Below are positions 9,221-17,698 of a stretch of 64,000 nucleotides of DNA, in pieces; within the stretch, counting starts at the first letter, position 1, and every line of letters begins with the position of its first letter. Both the position numbers and the translations under genes were made by a program. The DNA comes from Phycisphaeraceae bacterium (GTDB taxonomy: Bacteria > Planctomycetota > Phycisphaerae > Phycisphaerales > UBA1924), in the NCBI GenBank assembly GCA_019636515.1, contig JAHBXI010000005.1, positions 218,066 through 282,065 on the forward strand, read 5' to 3'. A model generated the notes under the pieces. The model saw nothing but the letters and a program-made list of their open reading frames with translations. It searched no databases and was not told the origin of the DNA.

Positions 9221-9252
9221 CAAGAAAGGCCCCGGCAACCCGCCGCCGGGGC
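9221..9252 (-). terminator. Rho-independent terminator of rpiB
   Basis: Read on the minus strand, GCCCCGGC (9245-9252) pairs with GCCGGGGC (9229-9236) and is followed by CTTTCTTG. The upstream arm overlaps the rpiB stop codon. Confidence 0.75.
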
Positions 9253-9716
9253 TATTCCTTCACGGATGAGGGGTCCTGCCCCTTCTCGATGGCGTCGATT
9301 TTATGAATGCGCCGGGCATGACGACCCCCGCTGAACTCCGTCGAGAGCCATGTGCTCACGATCTTCTCGATCAGGCGCTGACCGAGCAGGTCCGCGGACA
9401 GGCACAGGACGTTGGCGTTGTTATGGCTGCGTGAGAGTTGCGCGGTGAGTTCGTCGTGTGCCACCGCGGCCCGTACGCCGTGGACCTTGTTGGCGGCGAT
9501 GCTCATCCCGATCCCGGTGCCGCAGACCAGGATGCCCAGTTCGGCCTTCTTGTCGGCGATCGCCTTGCCGACCGCGAAGGCCTGCTCGGGGTAGTCGGTC
9601 GCCTGGGCCGTATCGTCGCCGATCAATTCCACGGCGTGCCCATCTCTCTGGAGCATGTCGGCGAGTTGGCGGATGGCCGCCGTCCCACGATGATCCGCCC
9701 CCAATGCGATTCGCAT
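9252..9716 (-). CDS. rpiB: ribose-5-phosphate isomerase B
   Basis: This 154-residue cytoplasmic enzyme interconverts ribose 5-phosphate and ribulose 5-phosphate in the pentose phosphate pathway. It shows the LacAB/RpiB signatures MRIALGADHRG, LVCGTGIGMSIAANK with the catalytic Cys, VRAAVAHD and SHNNANVLCLS. ATG 9716 is where homology begins. It follows the Sua5-like/phosphatase fusion gene by 102 bp on the same strand. This mirrors the ywlC-ywlE-ywlF(rpiB) order of Bacillus and suggests a conserved neighbourhood. Confidence 0.95.
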   Translation of the reverse strand: MRIALGADHRGTAAIRQLADMLQRDGHAVELIGDDTAQATDYPEQAFAVGKAIADKKAELGILVCGTGIGMSIAANKVHGVRAAVAHDELTAQLSRSHNNANVLCLSADLLGQRLIEKIVSTWLSTEFSGGRHARRIHKIDAIEKGQDPSSVKE

Positions 9717-9818
9717 GCGTTCTCCCGTGCGTGCGTGCCCAGCCCCGCGCTCTACTTTAGCCTGTGCGGGCACCCCTCCGGCCGGAAAAACAGGACCGCC
9801 TCGCCGACACCCCGACGG

Positions 9819-10985
9819 TCAGCGGTCCAGTTCGGAGATGCGCCGTCGGATCAACTCCGCCAGCCGCCGGGCGGTCTGCCTGTACAACTCGAGTGAACCA
9901 CCGATGGGATCCGGCACGTCCGTTCCACCGGGATCGAGCACCATGATCCGCTCGGCCGCCGAGGGATGGGCCGCGACCACGGATTGCGCGTGGCCTCGCG
10001 TCATGGTGTATACCACGTCGGCCTGCTCGATCATGGAACGGGTCAGCGGCCTTGAACGGAACCCCGCCAGCGGCGGCTGGCCCGCCCGGCCACGGATGCC
10101 CGACTCCACCAGGGCACGGACGGCCTCGGGCGTGGGCTCCTGCCCGGGCGTCGCCGCCACGCCCGCCGACTGCACGCGGGTGGTCACCGAGAGAGCCGGG
10201 GACTCGGCAAGGATCGACAGCGCCACGGCCTCGGCCATCGGGCTTCGGCAGGTGTTTCCCGTGCAAAGGAAGAGGATCGAACGCTCGACCTGTCGCGTGA
10301 CGTCCTCTTCGGAGAGAGCACCCCCGGGCTCGACCGCAAAGCCGCCGGCCAGGCGGAGTTGGACGGTCGTTGAATGCCCTCCGAGCGAGGTGACGCCGTC
10401 GTCCAGGACCCAGGCCAGTCCGCTCTGCTCGGCCACTTCGTCATCGGACACGGCTCCGATGTCACGGCCGCTCCCCCAGCCGAAGACCGACAACCGCCTG
10501 ATCACCACCGGGACCTCCGCCGCGCGCAGGACCTCTCGGCATAACTCGTGGTTGGGCACCCGCGCGTAGACGAAACGCCCCTCGTCGATGATCCCCTCCC
10601 CTACCCCGAGCCGATCCAGGCACGCGATGAGATCCTGGGCTTGCTTCTCAACGGCGAATCGCACCGGGCCGGGCGCGAGGCGGCGGAACAGCCGGCGATG
10701 GATCGGGTGAGTGATGTCCAGGTCCTGGACCAGTCGATCGGCGTCAGGGGCGTGCAGGGTGTGCCGGGAGGCGTGCGATGACGCGATTTCCCCTCCCGCC
10801 GCTTCGACCAGACGATCCAGCCGAAGGCGTGCCCGCGGATCCACCGCCGAGGCGGCCACCCCGTACACCGTTTCGGTCGGGAGCACGACCAGACCGCCAT
10901 CGCGCAAGGCGTCTCCAAGCAGGCGAACCTGCTCAGACCGCTGGCGGTCGGACGACGCGGCGCGGATGGTCCTTGAGGTCTTCAT
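9819..10985 (-). CDS. fusion of a degenerate Sua5/YrdC domain and a low-molecular-weight phosphatase
   Basis: ATG 10985 gives 388 residues. Residues about 20-225 resemble the Sua5/YrdC threonylcarbamoyl-AMP synthase fold, including VVLPTETVYGV near the start. However, the KxR motif of the nucleotide pocket is absent (LVEAAGGEIASSH), and the STSAN motif reads IRRLSVFG, so this half is probably inactive or altered. Residues about 235-385 are a full LMW protein phosphatase: ILFLCTGNTCRSPMAEA (CX5R loop) and DVPDPIGG with the catalytic Asp. In Bacillus, YwlE of this class is an arginine phosphatase; the Thr inside CTGNTCR here is compatible with that. The longer upstream frame has poor coding character and was rejected. 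Confidence 0.85.
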   Translation of the reverse strand: MKTSRTIRAASSDRQRSEQVRLLGDALRDGGLVVLPTETVYGVAASAVDPRARLRLDRLVEAAGGEIASSHASRHTLHAPDADRLVQDLDITHPIHRRLFRRLAPGPVRFAVEKQAQDLIACLDRLGVGEGIIDEGRFVYARVPNHELCREVLRAAEVPVVIRRLSVFGWGSGRDIGAVSDDEVAEQSGLAWVLDDGVTSLGGHSTTVQLRLAGGFAVEPGGALSEEDVTRQVERSILFLCTGNTCRSPMAEAVALSILAESPALSVTTRVQSAGVAATPGQEPTPEAVRALVESGIRGRAGQPPLAGFRSRPLTRSMIEQADVVYTMTRGHAQSVVAAHPSAAERIMVLDPGGTDVPDPIGGSLELYRQTARRLAELIRRRISELDR

Positions 10986-11342
10986 GGAGGGCCGTCGGCG
11001 GGTCACAATCGCAACCACCTTATCAGATGCCGTCAGGGCGGGAGGAACGCCGATCAAGCCCCAAGCCACCCGGTTCGCGGGCCTTCCCCACCCGCGAGGC
11101 GGGGGACCGAGGTTGTAAATCGGAACGGTGTTTCCACCGTTACTCTTTCCCGGTGCGGGAACCGGCCGGGGCTTGCGCGCGAACATACGTTGGCGACCTT
11201 GTGGGGTTCGTACGAGACCCCATGCGCCCAACGCGATCGGGAACCGTACAAATACCGCCCAGCCTGGCCGTAAAATGCCCGTGCGGGGTGATTTCATTAT
11301 GCTGCGGTGGTCCGCAGAGTCACTTCTTCGAGGAGTTCGCGT
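10986..11342. other. divergent intergenic region with one small hairpin
   Basis: No gene was seen. A perfect 7-bp hairpin, AACGGTG (11124-11130) with CACCGTT (11135-11141), lies in the middle. The region should hold promoters for the fusion gene and for the prepilin-like gene, but none could be defined. Confidence 0.4.
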
Positions 11343-12503
11343 ATGCACCGCCCACACCCCTTGCTCAACGGCTCACGTGCCGGTGGAACGTGGCGGGCGC
11401 GTGCCCGTTCGGCATTCAGTTTGATCGAACTGCTGGTGGTGATGTTCATCATCGTGCTGGTGATATCGATCGTGGTGCCCGCGCTGGCCAAGGCGCGACA
11501 GGCGACCCGAGTCACGGCGACCAAGAACCTGATGAGCAACCTGCTCACCTCCGCCGCGACGTTCCAGCAGGATGAGCGGCGGCTCCCGGGCCGATACTCG
11601 GGCCGTGACATGGGGAGCGACAACAACGCGAACACCATCGGCATGACGATGACCGAGAACATCCTTCTCGACCTGGCGGGCGGGGTCGTGCAGATCGGCG
11701 GTCCGCGCCCCTCAACGGGCGGGGTGCATGTGCATCCATTCGGGGGGACATCCTCGAGCCGTGCCTCGCAGGAGGGCGCGTGGGTTGATGTCGGGCTGAT
11801 CGGCCAGCCTTCCAAGTCAGGCAAGGGATACTTCATCCCGGACAAGAAGTTCTTCATCGAGCAGGTCAATCCCTCGCAGGTGGGCACCGCGGGAACGCCC
11901 GACGCCGACGGCAGGACCTACCCGGACCTTGTGGATGCCTTCGGTCAGCCGCTGCTGGTGTGGGTCGAGGATGAGTCCACGGTGGGTCGCGTGGCGTTTG
12001 ACAGCAGTTCAAGCGGCCCCAACAACTTCGCCCGAGTGAAGTCCGACGGCAACAACCCGCCCGCCCGCCATTACTGGAACTCCAACGCCGGGTTCCTCAA
12101 GTCCGGCGCCATGGGCAAAAAATTGACGAACATCAACGAGGAAAGCCTGCTGGGCGGGAGCATGCAGGACACGGACCGGGCCATTACCCTCGCCGGCCTG
12201 CTCGGCAGCCCGGCCTCCGCGTCCGAGATCGGGTCGATCACCACGGCCAAGCCCGTCGCTTCGATCCTTCCGACCGCCTCACGCGGGAAAATCATCATCC
12301 ACGCCGCCGGCCCGGACGGGCTCTTCCTCGGGCGTCAGGACACCCGCGGGCGAGCCCAGTTCACCGGGGAAGCCATGCACTTTGGATTCAATTTCATCGA
12401 CCCGGGCGGCGGGAACAAACTGCGCCTCAACAGCGCCGGGCAGCCCGAGCAGGTCGATGTCGCCGGCGCCTTTGACGACGAGATCGTTTCCGGCGGATCC
12501 TGA
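11343..12503 (+). CDS. type II secretion/prepilin-like protein with N-terminal methylation motif
   Basis: This 386-residue protein begins with a short basic leader. The prepilin peptidase and helix motif SAFSLIELLVVMFIIVLVISIVVPALAKA follows, with the Glu at position +5 of the mature form. The large C-terminal domain is of the type common in planctomycete prepilin-like (DUF1559-related) proteins, which are numerous and exported through a pseudopilin route. GAGGAG seven bases before ATG 11343 fixes the start. It is isolated and probably a surface-exposed minor pilin or pseudopilin; the exact role is unknown. Confidence 0.8.
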   Translation: MHRPHPLLNGSRAGGTWRARARSAFSLIELLVVMFIIVLVISIVVPALAKARQATRVTATKNLMSNLLTSAATFQQDERRLPGRYSGRDMGSDNNANTIGMTMTENILLDLAGGVVQIGGPRPSTGGVHVHPFGGTSSSRASQEGAWVDVGLIGQPSKSGKGYFIPDKKFFIEQVNPSQVGTAGTPDADGRTYPDLVDAFGQPLLVWVEDESTVGRVAFDSSSSGPNNFARVKSDGNNPPARHYWNSNAGFLKSGAMGKKLTNINEESLLGGSMQDTDRAITLAGLLGSPASASEIGSITTAKPVASILPTASRGKIIIHAAGPDGLFLGRQDTRGRAQFTGEAMHFGFNFIDPGGGNKLRLNSAGQPEQVDVAGAFDDEIVSGGS

Positions 12504-12611
12504 TGATTCCGGCCGTATTGCCCGCCGTCCCGTTCGCCACCGGCCCGTGCCTCACCTTGAACACCGACTTTGCGTGCAGACGGGACACGATGGCGCCTCC
12601 GCCGCCGGACC

Positions 12612-13496
12612 TCAATCAAGCCGCAACTTCGGACGCTGTCCCCAGTTGAGTTTCCCGATCAGCGTCTGCCAGTAACTGCCCATCGGGTTTCTGACGAACC
12701 GGGCCGACACCCCCGACCGGAGAACCGTCACGCGGTCGCCTTGCTCGAGAGGGCACGTCACGTTTCCATCGAGAACCAGGGTGCTCCCGTGCCCGGGAGA
12801 AGGCGCGTTGGCCCTTTCGATGGTGACATCCACGTGTGTGGAATCCGGGACAACGATCGGTCGGAACGACAGGGTGTGCGCCGCGATCGCGGTGATGACA
12901 ATGGCCGCGAGCCCCGGAGAGACGATCGGTCCGCCCGCCGAGAGGTTGTACGCGGTTGATCCGGCGGGCGTCGAGAGAATCAGGCCGTCTCCCGACAGCG
13001 TCGGTCCCGGATGTCCGTCGATACCGAGCGACAGCGTGATCATGCGGAACGGGGGGCCCGCGGCGATCAGCGCCTCGTTGAGGGCGATGTCATCGAAGAT
13101 CGGTTCGGCGGACCCTTCTCGGCGGACCCGGATCGAGAGCATCGCCAGTTCGTGCATGGCCGGGAACGTCCTGCCATCGCCGCCGAAGATCATCGGGGCC
13201 TGCTCCGTGAGCGACTGGACATCGAAATCCGCCATGAACCCCAGTTTCCCGAAGTTGACCCCAAGCAGCGGGATCCCCAGCGGGGCGAAGCGACGCGACT
13301 GGGCCAGCAGGGTCCCGTCTCCTCCGAGGACCACGGCCAGGTCGACCCCCTGGGCATCGCCCGGCCCAACCCCGGGCGCCGAGGGTCGTGTCGCTACAAG
13401 GACTCCGTGCGTGGAGATCACCTCGGCGACTCGCTCGGACGACTCGCGGGCCTCGGGTTTGTCGTGGTTGACGAGCAACAGGACGCGTCGGGGCAT
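12612..13496 (-). CDS. nadK: NAD kinase
   Basis: The 294-residue enzyme phosphorylates NAD to NADP. Signatures are the GGDGTLL nucleotide motif, FGKLGFMAD, the ALNEALI Asn-Glu pair and SGDGLILSTPAGSTAYNLSAGGPI, all diagnostic of the family, and the length is typical. It lies 55 bp downstream of the Kef-type antiporter gene on the same strand and may be co-transcribed with it. Confidence 0.95.
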   Translation of the reverse strand: MPRRVLLLVNHDKPEARESSERVAEVISTHGVLVATRPSAPGVGPGDAQGVDLAVVLGGDGTLLAQSRRFAPLGIPLLGVNFGKLGFMADFDVQSLTEQAPMIFGGDGRTFPAMHELAMLSIRVRREGSAEPIFDDIALNEALIAAGPPFRMITLSLGIDGHPGPTLSGDGLILSTPAGSTAYNLSAGGPIVSPGLAAIVITAIAAHTLSFRPIVVPDSTHVDVTIERANAPSPGHGSTLVLDGNVTCPLEQGDRVTVLRSGVSARFVRNPMGSYWQTLIGKLNWGQRPKLRLD

Positions 13497-13551
13497 GAAT
13501 GGACTGTAGCGACCGGCCCCCGAGAGCGGCCGGGGCGGGTTTCATAAGTGG

Positions 13552-15354
13552 TTACTTGCGTCTGGCCTCCAGGAGCCCGGTGACCAGAGCGGTCATCGAC
13601 TCGGCGGTGACGATCTCCTCGACCACCACGCTGTCGGCGCCGAGTTGGCGTGCCTTGATCGCCTGGCTGAGGTACGTCGTTCGCGTGGCGATGAAGATCT
13701 CGGGGGCGAGCGACCTGGCCACCTGGCACGCCCGCATCACCGCCATTTCGTCCGGGACGGTGATCACCAGCGCGTCGGCGGTTCGGATCCCCGCCGATTC
13801 GAGGACTTCCGGGTTGGTCACGTCGCCGTAGAGGATGGACCGCCCGAGGGTCGCCTGGCGTTCGACGGTCTTGGGGTTCATCTCGATCACCGTCACCGGA
13901 ATCCCGCGCTTTCCAAGGCGATCGGCGAGGCTTCTTCCGACCGGGCCATATCCCGCGATGATGACCCGGTGGTCGCGCAGGGGCATTTTGGGTTCGCCAT
14001 GGGATTCGGCTCCGTCCAGCCCGGCCTCTTCTCCGTCCCCCTCCACGGACGAGAGGTTGCCCCCGTGACGCATAGCGCCTCCGGCGATCCAGGGCGCCGG
14101 CTTTATCCGCGTCGCCCACTCGGCCAGGCCGTGCGCCGGCCCCACCAGCAGCGGTGAAACGACCAGCGAGCACACGACCATCGCGATGGTCATCCCGACC
14201 TGTTCATCGGGCAGGAATCCGGCGATCGCCGCCGACGAGACGATGACGAGGCTGAACTCCCCGGCGTTGGCGAGGTAGACGCCTGACAGCACGGCGACGC
14301 GTCCGCTGGCGCCCATGGCCCAGGCGGTCAGGGCGATGACGATGGACTTCCCGGCCACCAGGAGCACCATCCCGGCGATGACCGCGGGCCAGTGGTTGAG
14401 AAGAACCGCCGCATCGAGCCTCATCCCGATGGCGGTGAAGAAAACGGCCATCAGCAGGTCCTTCATGGGAGCCAACTGACCGGCCAACTGGTGTCGAAAG
14501 GGCGTGAGCGAGAGCATGAACCCGGCGAGGAACGCGCCCATTTCCGGGCTGAAGCCCAGCGAGCCCAGGACGAGGGCCGCGCCCACGGCCAGGGCCGCGG
14601 ACGTGACCAGGGCCAGTTCGGATCCTCCCTGCCCGCGATCGGTCCTGGCCACCACCGCCAGCAGCCTGGGCAGGGCGATTCGTCCCAGCACGATCACGAA
14701 CGCCACCGCGGCCAGGCGCATGAGCCACACCAACGCGGGGTGCATGTCGCGCGACAGGATGGCGCCTTCATCCATCGGCGCACCGTCCCAGGCCGCCAGG
14801 AGGGGCAGGGAAGCCAGGGCAACCACCGAGATCAGGTCCTGGACGATCGAGACTCCCACGCACAACTGGCCGTGGATCTGGCGCACCTCTCGGCGCCGCT
14901 GGAGCACGCGCAAGAGCACCGCCGTCGATGACATCGAGAGGGCCATCGCCACCAACAGCCCCCGCGGGGCCGACGCCCCGAACGCCATCACCACCGGCCA
15001 GGCAAGCAGCGTCACCAGGCCGGTTGACAGCACGCCCACCCCGAGCATCGACAGCATCCCTCGCTTGACCGCCGACGCGTCGAGCATCAAGCCGATCGTG
15101 AACATCAGCAGGATGATCGCCAACTGCGAGATTTGCTCGACCGTCGTGAGGTCCGTCACCAGCCGCAGCGCGTGCGGACCGACCAGCGCCCCGGCCACCA
15201 GATAACCGGGGATCGACTCAAGCCGAAGTCGTCGGAAGATCGTGGCGATGACCGCCGCGGTCGCCAGGATCGACAGCAGGTCCACGAACAGGCGGGAATC
15301 ACCGCCCGCCGGGGCCGAGGCGATGATGAGGGTCAGGGCGCAACCCGACGGCAT
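13552..15354 (-). CDS. Kef-type potassium/proton antiporter with TrkA-N domain
   Basis: This 600-residue protein has about a dozen hydrophobic helices (CPA2 family, residues about 20-400), including the family-typical PGYLVAGALVGP and FTIGLMLD segments. A cytoplasmic Rossmann RCK/TrkA-N domain follows from about residue 455 (RVIIAGYGPVGRSLADRLG, then GDVTNPEVL). Such proteins exchange monovalent cations for protons, with gating by nucleotide or glutathione ligands bound to the RCK domain. No separate KefF/KefG subunit gene lies beside it. Start ATG 15354 precedes the first helix; the precise ion is unproven. Confidence 0.88.
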   Translation of the reverse strand: MPSGCALTLIIASAPAGGDSRLFVDLLSILATAAVIATIFRRLRLESIPGYLVAGALVGPHALRLVTDLTTVEQISQLAIILLMFTIGLMLDASAVKRGMLSMLGVGVLSTGLVTLLAWPVVMAFGASAPRGLLVAMALSMSSTAVLLRVLQRRREVRQIHGQLCVGVSIVQDLISVVALASLPLLAAWDGAPMDEGAILSRDMHPALVWLMRLAAVAFVIVLGRIALPRLLAVVARTDRGQGGSELALVTSAALAVGAALVLGSLGFSPEMGAFLAGFMLSLTPFRHQLAGQLAPMKDLLMAVFFTAIGMRLDAAVLLNHWPAVIAGMVLLVAGKSIVIALTAWAMGASGRVAVLSGVYLANAGEFSLVIVSSAAIAGFLPDEQVGMTIAMVVCSLVVSPLLVGPAHGLAEWATRIKPAPWIAGGAMRHGGNLSSVEGDGEEAGLDGAESHGEPKMPLRDHRVIIAGYGPVGRSLADRLGKRGIPVTVIEMNPKTVERQATLGRSILYGDVTNPEVLESAGIRTADALVITVPDEMAVMRACQVARSLAPEIFIATRTTYLSQAIKARQLGADSVVVEEIVTAESMTALVTGLLEARRK

Positions 15355-15388
15355 CGTGCAGCATAGAAGGCCAGGCGACCCGGTGCGA

Positions 15389-15541
15389 CCTCCCGAGGCA
15401 GGGCAATCGCATTATCACACGGGGCGCAGAAGGCACCTGGACTCCCATCCCGCCATTGGGGCACCAACGCGGCCGCCCGCAGATAATGCGCCTCCTTGCG
15501 GCCGATCCTGCTGCATAATGCGATCGCCCTGCCTCCCGAGG
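15389..15541. mobile_element. MITE-like element with 17-bp terminal inverted repeats and flanking direct repeats
   Basis: CAGGGCAATCGCATTAT (15399-15415) and ATAATGCGATCGCCCTG (15515-15531) are inverted repeats with one mismatch and bound 133 bp. Both sides are flanked by the same 10-mer CCTCCCGAGG (15389-15398 and 15532-15541), as a target-site duplication would be. The inside has no open frame of note. The pattern fits a non-autonomous transposon remnant; no related transposase is in the window. Confidence 0.6.
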
Positions 15542-15771
15542 GTCCAGACGATGCGGGCCAGCCGCCCGCGGCACCAACTCGCATGGATCGTCCTGAAAGA
15601 TATAGGACGTGACGGCGAACGATTTTCGTGAGTCAAAGGCCAGGGTCCGCGTTCAAGCAACAGGAGCCACGCGGCCTTGATTCGCCGCGTCGCCCGCCGT
15701 GTGATGGGCGGGCGCCGCCGACGGTTGAGTCGGCGCCATCCGAGACCGTCTGGGGGAGAAAGGCGATCACG

Positions 15772-16521
15772 ATGCGAAGGAACATGACACTGGCGGCGAT
15801 GCTCGCGGCGGCCGCGGCCGGGATCCCGGCGGCCGAATCACGGGCGATCATCATGGAGGTCTCGTCCACGTTCTCGGGTGGCCTGTACGCCGACGGAACA
15901 AACTTCTCGCACTTCATGAACTACTACGTGGGGTACGCGTTCCCCTCGTCGCCGCCGGAACGACGGAACTACTTCATTTTCGACCTGTCGCACGTGCCGG
16001 GTCCGATCCTCGGCGGCAAATTGAAGTTGTACCTCCCCGGGGATTCATCGATCTTCGAGCCGTCGGGGTTCGTGAGTTCCGACCCGACCGAGGAGTACCG
16101 AATCAGCGGCAGCGCGTTCCCGTGGGAGGCGTTCTCCGACGCGTTCATGGGCGAGCCGCACATGACCCCCGGGGTTATCGCCGCGATGTTCGGGACCATG
16201 GGATCCGGCCCGGCGTACGGGCTGACGGTGGTGTCGGGCGATCACAGCGGCTCGGACGTGGTGATCGACCTGTCCACGCACGCGGTTGACGCGATGAATG
16301 CGGCCATCGGCTCGAAGTTCCTGATCACGGGGAGGCTGACGGACCTGCACCCCGAATCGCCGGGCATGCCGCCGGCCGAACTGGTCTTTGCCTACACGGA
16401 CATCCCCAATGAGTTCATGCCCATGCCTCGCCTGATGCTTCACGTCGTCCCATCGCCCGGGGTGGCCTCGGCCGTGGGCATCGCGGGAGTCCTGTTCACG
16501 GCGCGCCGCCGTCGGTCGTAG
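15772..16521 (+). CDS. secreted protein with PEP-CTERM-like sorting tail
   Basis: The 249-residue protein carries an Ala-rich signal peptide (MRRNMTLAAMLAAAAAGIPAAESRA). It ends with VPSPG, a hydrophobic stretch and RRRRS, matching the other VPxPG-tailed protein at 3805-4410. The mature part is beta-rich, without catalytic motifs. GGAGAAAGG upstream supports ATG 15772 over the longer frame. The stop codon lies inside a tandem 16-bp repeat. Confidence 0.78.
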   Translation: MRRNMTLAAMLAAAAAGIPAAESRAIIMEVSSTFSGGLYADGTNFSHFMNYYVGYAFPSSPPERRNYFIFDLSHVPGPILGGKLKLYLPGDSSIFEPSGFVSSDPTEEYRISGSAFPWEAFSDAFMGEPHMTPGVIAAMFGTMGSGPAYGLTVVSGDHSGSDVVIDLSTHAVDAMNAAIGSKFLITGRLTDLHPESPGMPPAELVFAYTDIPNEFMPMPRLMLHVVPSPGVASAVGIAGVLFTARRRRS

Positions 16522-16561
16522 GGGTTCTTGGTCGTAGGGGCTCTTGGTCGTAGGGGCTCTT
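16514..16561 (+). repeat. three tandem 16-bp units after the PEP-CTERM-like gene
   Basis: GGTCGTAGGGG(T/C)TCTT is repeated three times head to tail (16514-16529, 16530-16545, 16546-16561), and the first copy contains the gene's stop codon. It occupies the gap to the convergent desaturase gene. Confidence 0.9.
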
Positions 16562-16580
16562 GGAGTTCACCGCCTGGCGG

Positions 16581-17489
16581 TCACCGCCGTGCCGCGGCGA
16601 TCCTCTCGGGGCTGGGAACGCGCACCTTCCACGCCAGGCCGATCGCCTGCATCAGGCGGATCACGGCGTAACTGATGTCGATCTGCCACCACGCCAGCCC
16701 GTGCCTGGCACTGGCGGGAAAGGCATGGTGGTTGTTGTGCCACCCTTCGCCCATGGCGAGAACGCCGACGATGGGGTTGTTGCGGCTCTCGTCGTGGCTG
16801 CGGAACGGGCGGGTTCCCCACAGGTGACAGACCGAGTTGACGCTCCAGGTCGCGTGATGGACGAGAAAGATCCTGGCCAGGCCGCCCCAGAGCAGTCCCA
16901 GCAGAGCACCGTAGATGCTCCAGGTCAGCAGGCCGGCGAGCACGGTGGGGATCGCCAGTCCGAGGACGACCCAGACCGGAAACAAACTGCTGACGGTGGT
17001 CACGACCTTGTCCTTGAGATGATCCGGCACGTAGGCGTGCAGGTCGGGGTCGTCCTCGTCGAAGATCCAGCCCACGTGCGCGTGCCAGAAGCCGCGGGCG
17101 ACGCCCAGGATCGTGCGATGGTCGCCGTGGGGAGAATGCGGGTCCTCGTCCCGGTCGCTGTGGCGGTGGTGCTTGCGGTGGGTCGCGCTCCATTTGATCA
17201 CCGAGCCTTCAAGGGCCATCGACCCCAGCACGCCCAGGATGAACTTCACGGGCGCGCTGGTTTCGAACGACTTGTGCGTGAACAGGCGGTGGTACCCGAC
17301 CGTGACGCCAAGCCCGGTCGCGACGTACATCCCCACCATGATCCCCAGGTGGATCCAGTCGAAGGCCACGCCCCAGAGCATGACGATTCCGGCGAGCATG
17401 CCCGCGGGCGGAATCAGCACCGCCATCAGGGTAAAGACACGGGCTCGCGTGGTGGCGCGTGGGAGATCGACGGGGCCGCGATGGTCCAT
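16581..17489 (-). CDS. acyl-CoA / acyl-lipid delta-9-type desaturase
   Basis: The 302-residue integral membrane di-iron enzyme introduces a double bond into fatty acyl chains to adjust membrane fluidity. The three histidine boxes are intact: HRLFTH, HRKHHRHSD and WHNNHH. Four hydrophobic helices flank them in the usual pattern, and the length is typical for bacterial desaturases of the DesC/OLE1 type. It stands alone, divergent from the rhomboid gene and convergent with the secreted protein gene. Confidence 0.93.
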   Translation of the reverse strand: MDHRGPVDLPRATTRARVFTLMAVLIPPAGMLAGIVMLWGVAFDWIHLGIMVGMYVATGLGVTVGYHRLFTHKSFETSAPVKFILGVLGSMALEGSVIKWSATHRKHHRHSDRDEDPHSPHGDHRTILGVARGFWHAHVGWIFDEDDPDLHAYVPDHLKDKVVTTVSSLFPVWVVLGLAIPTVLAGLLTWSIYGALLGLLWGGLARIFLVHHATWSVNSVCHLWGTRPFRSHDESRNNPIVGVLAMGEGWHNNHHAFPASARHGLAWWQIDISYAVIRLMQAIGLAWKVRVPSPERIAAARR

Positions 17490-17698
17490 GCTTGCTCCAT
17501 CAGGGATTCGGGGTGTTCAAACGAGGCGGAGTTGTACGCCGGCACCGCGAGGCCCGCCCGCGGCACGGGCAGAATCAGGTACAAATGAACGCAAAATGGG
17601 GCACATTTGCCGAAACTTGATCGTGGATCCCGGCGGCATGCCCGGCCGGGGCGCGGCGGGGCATCGAGGATCGCACGGGCTCGCCATACCATGAAGGC

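Noticed and set aside
10986..11357. N-terminal extension of the Sua5/phosphatase fusion
   Set aside because: The extra 124 codons are Arg/Pro-rich without conservation pattern, and a good ATG at 10985 begins the domain.
15421..15510. possible tRNA on the minus strand, because the translated peptide GVQVPSAP resembles translated tRNA 3' ends
   Set aside because: No T-arm with TTCRA, no acceptor pairing and no D-arm can be drawn; the resemblance is at peptide level only.
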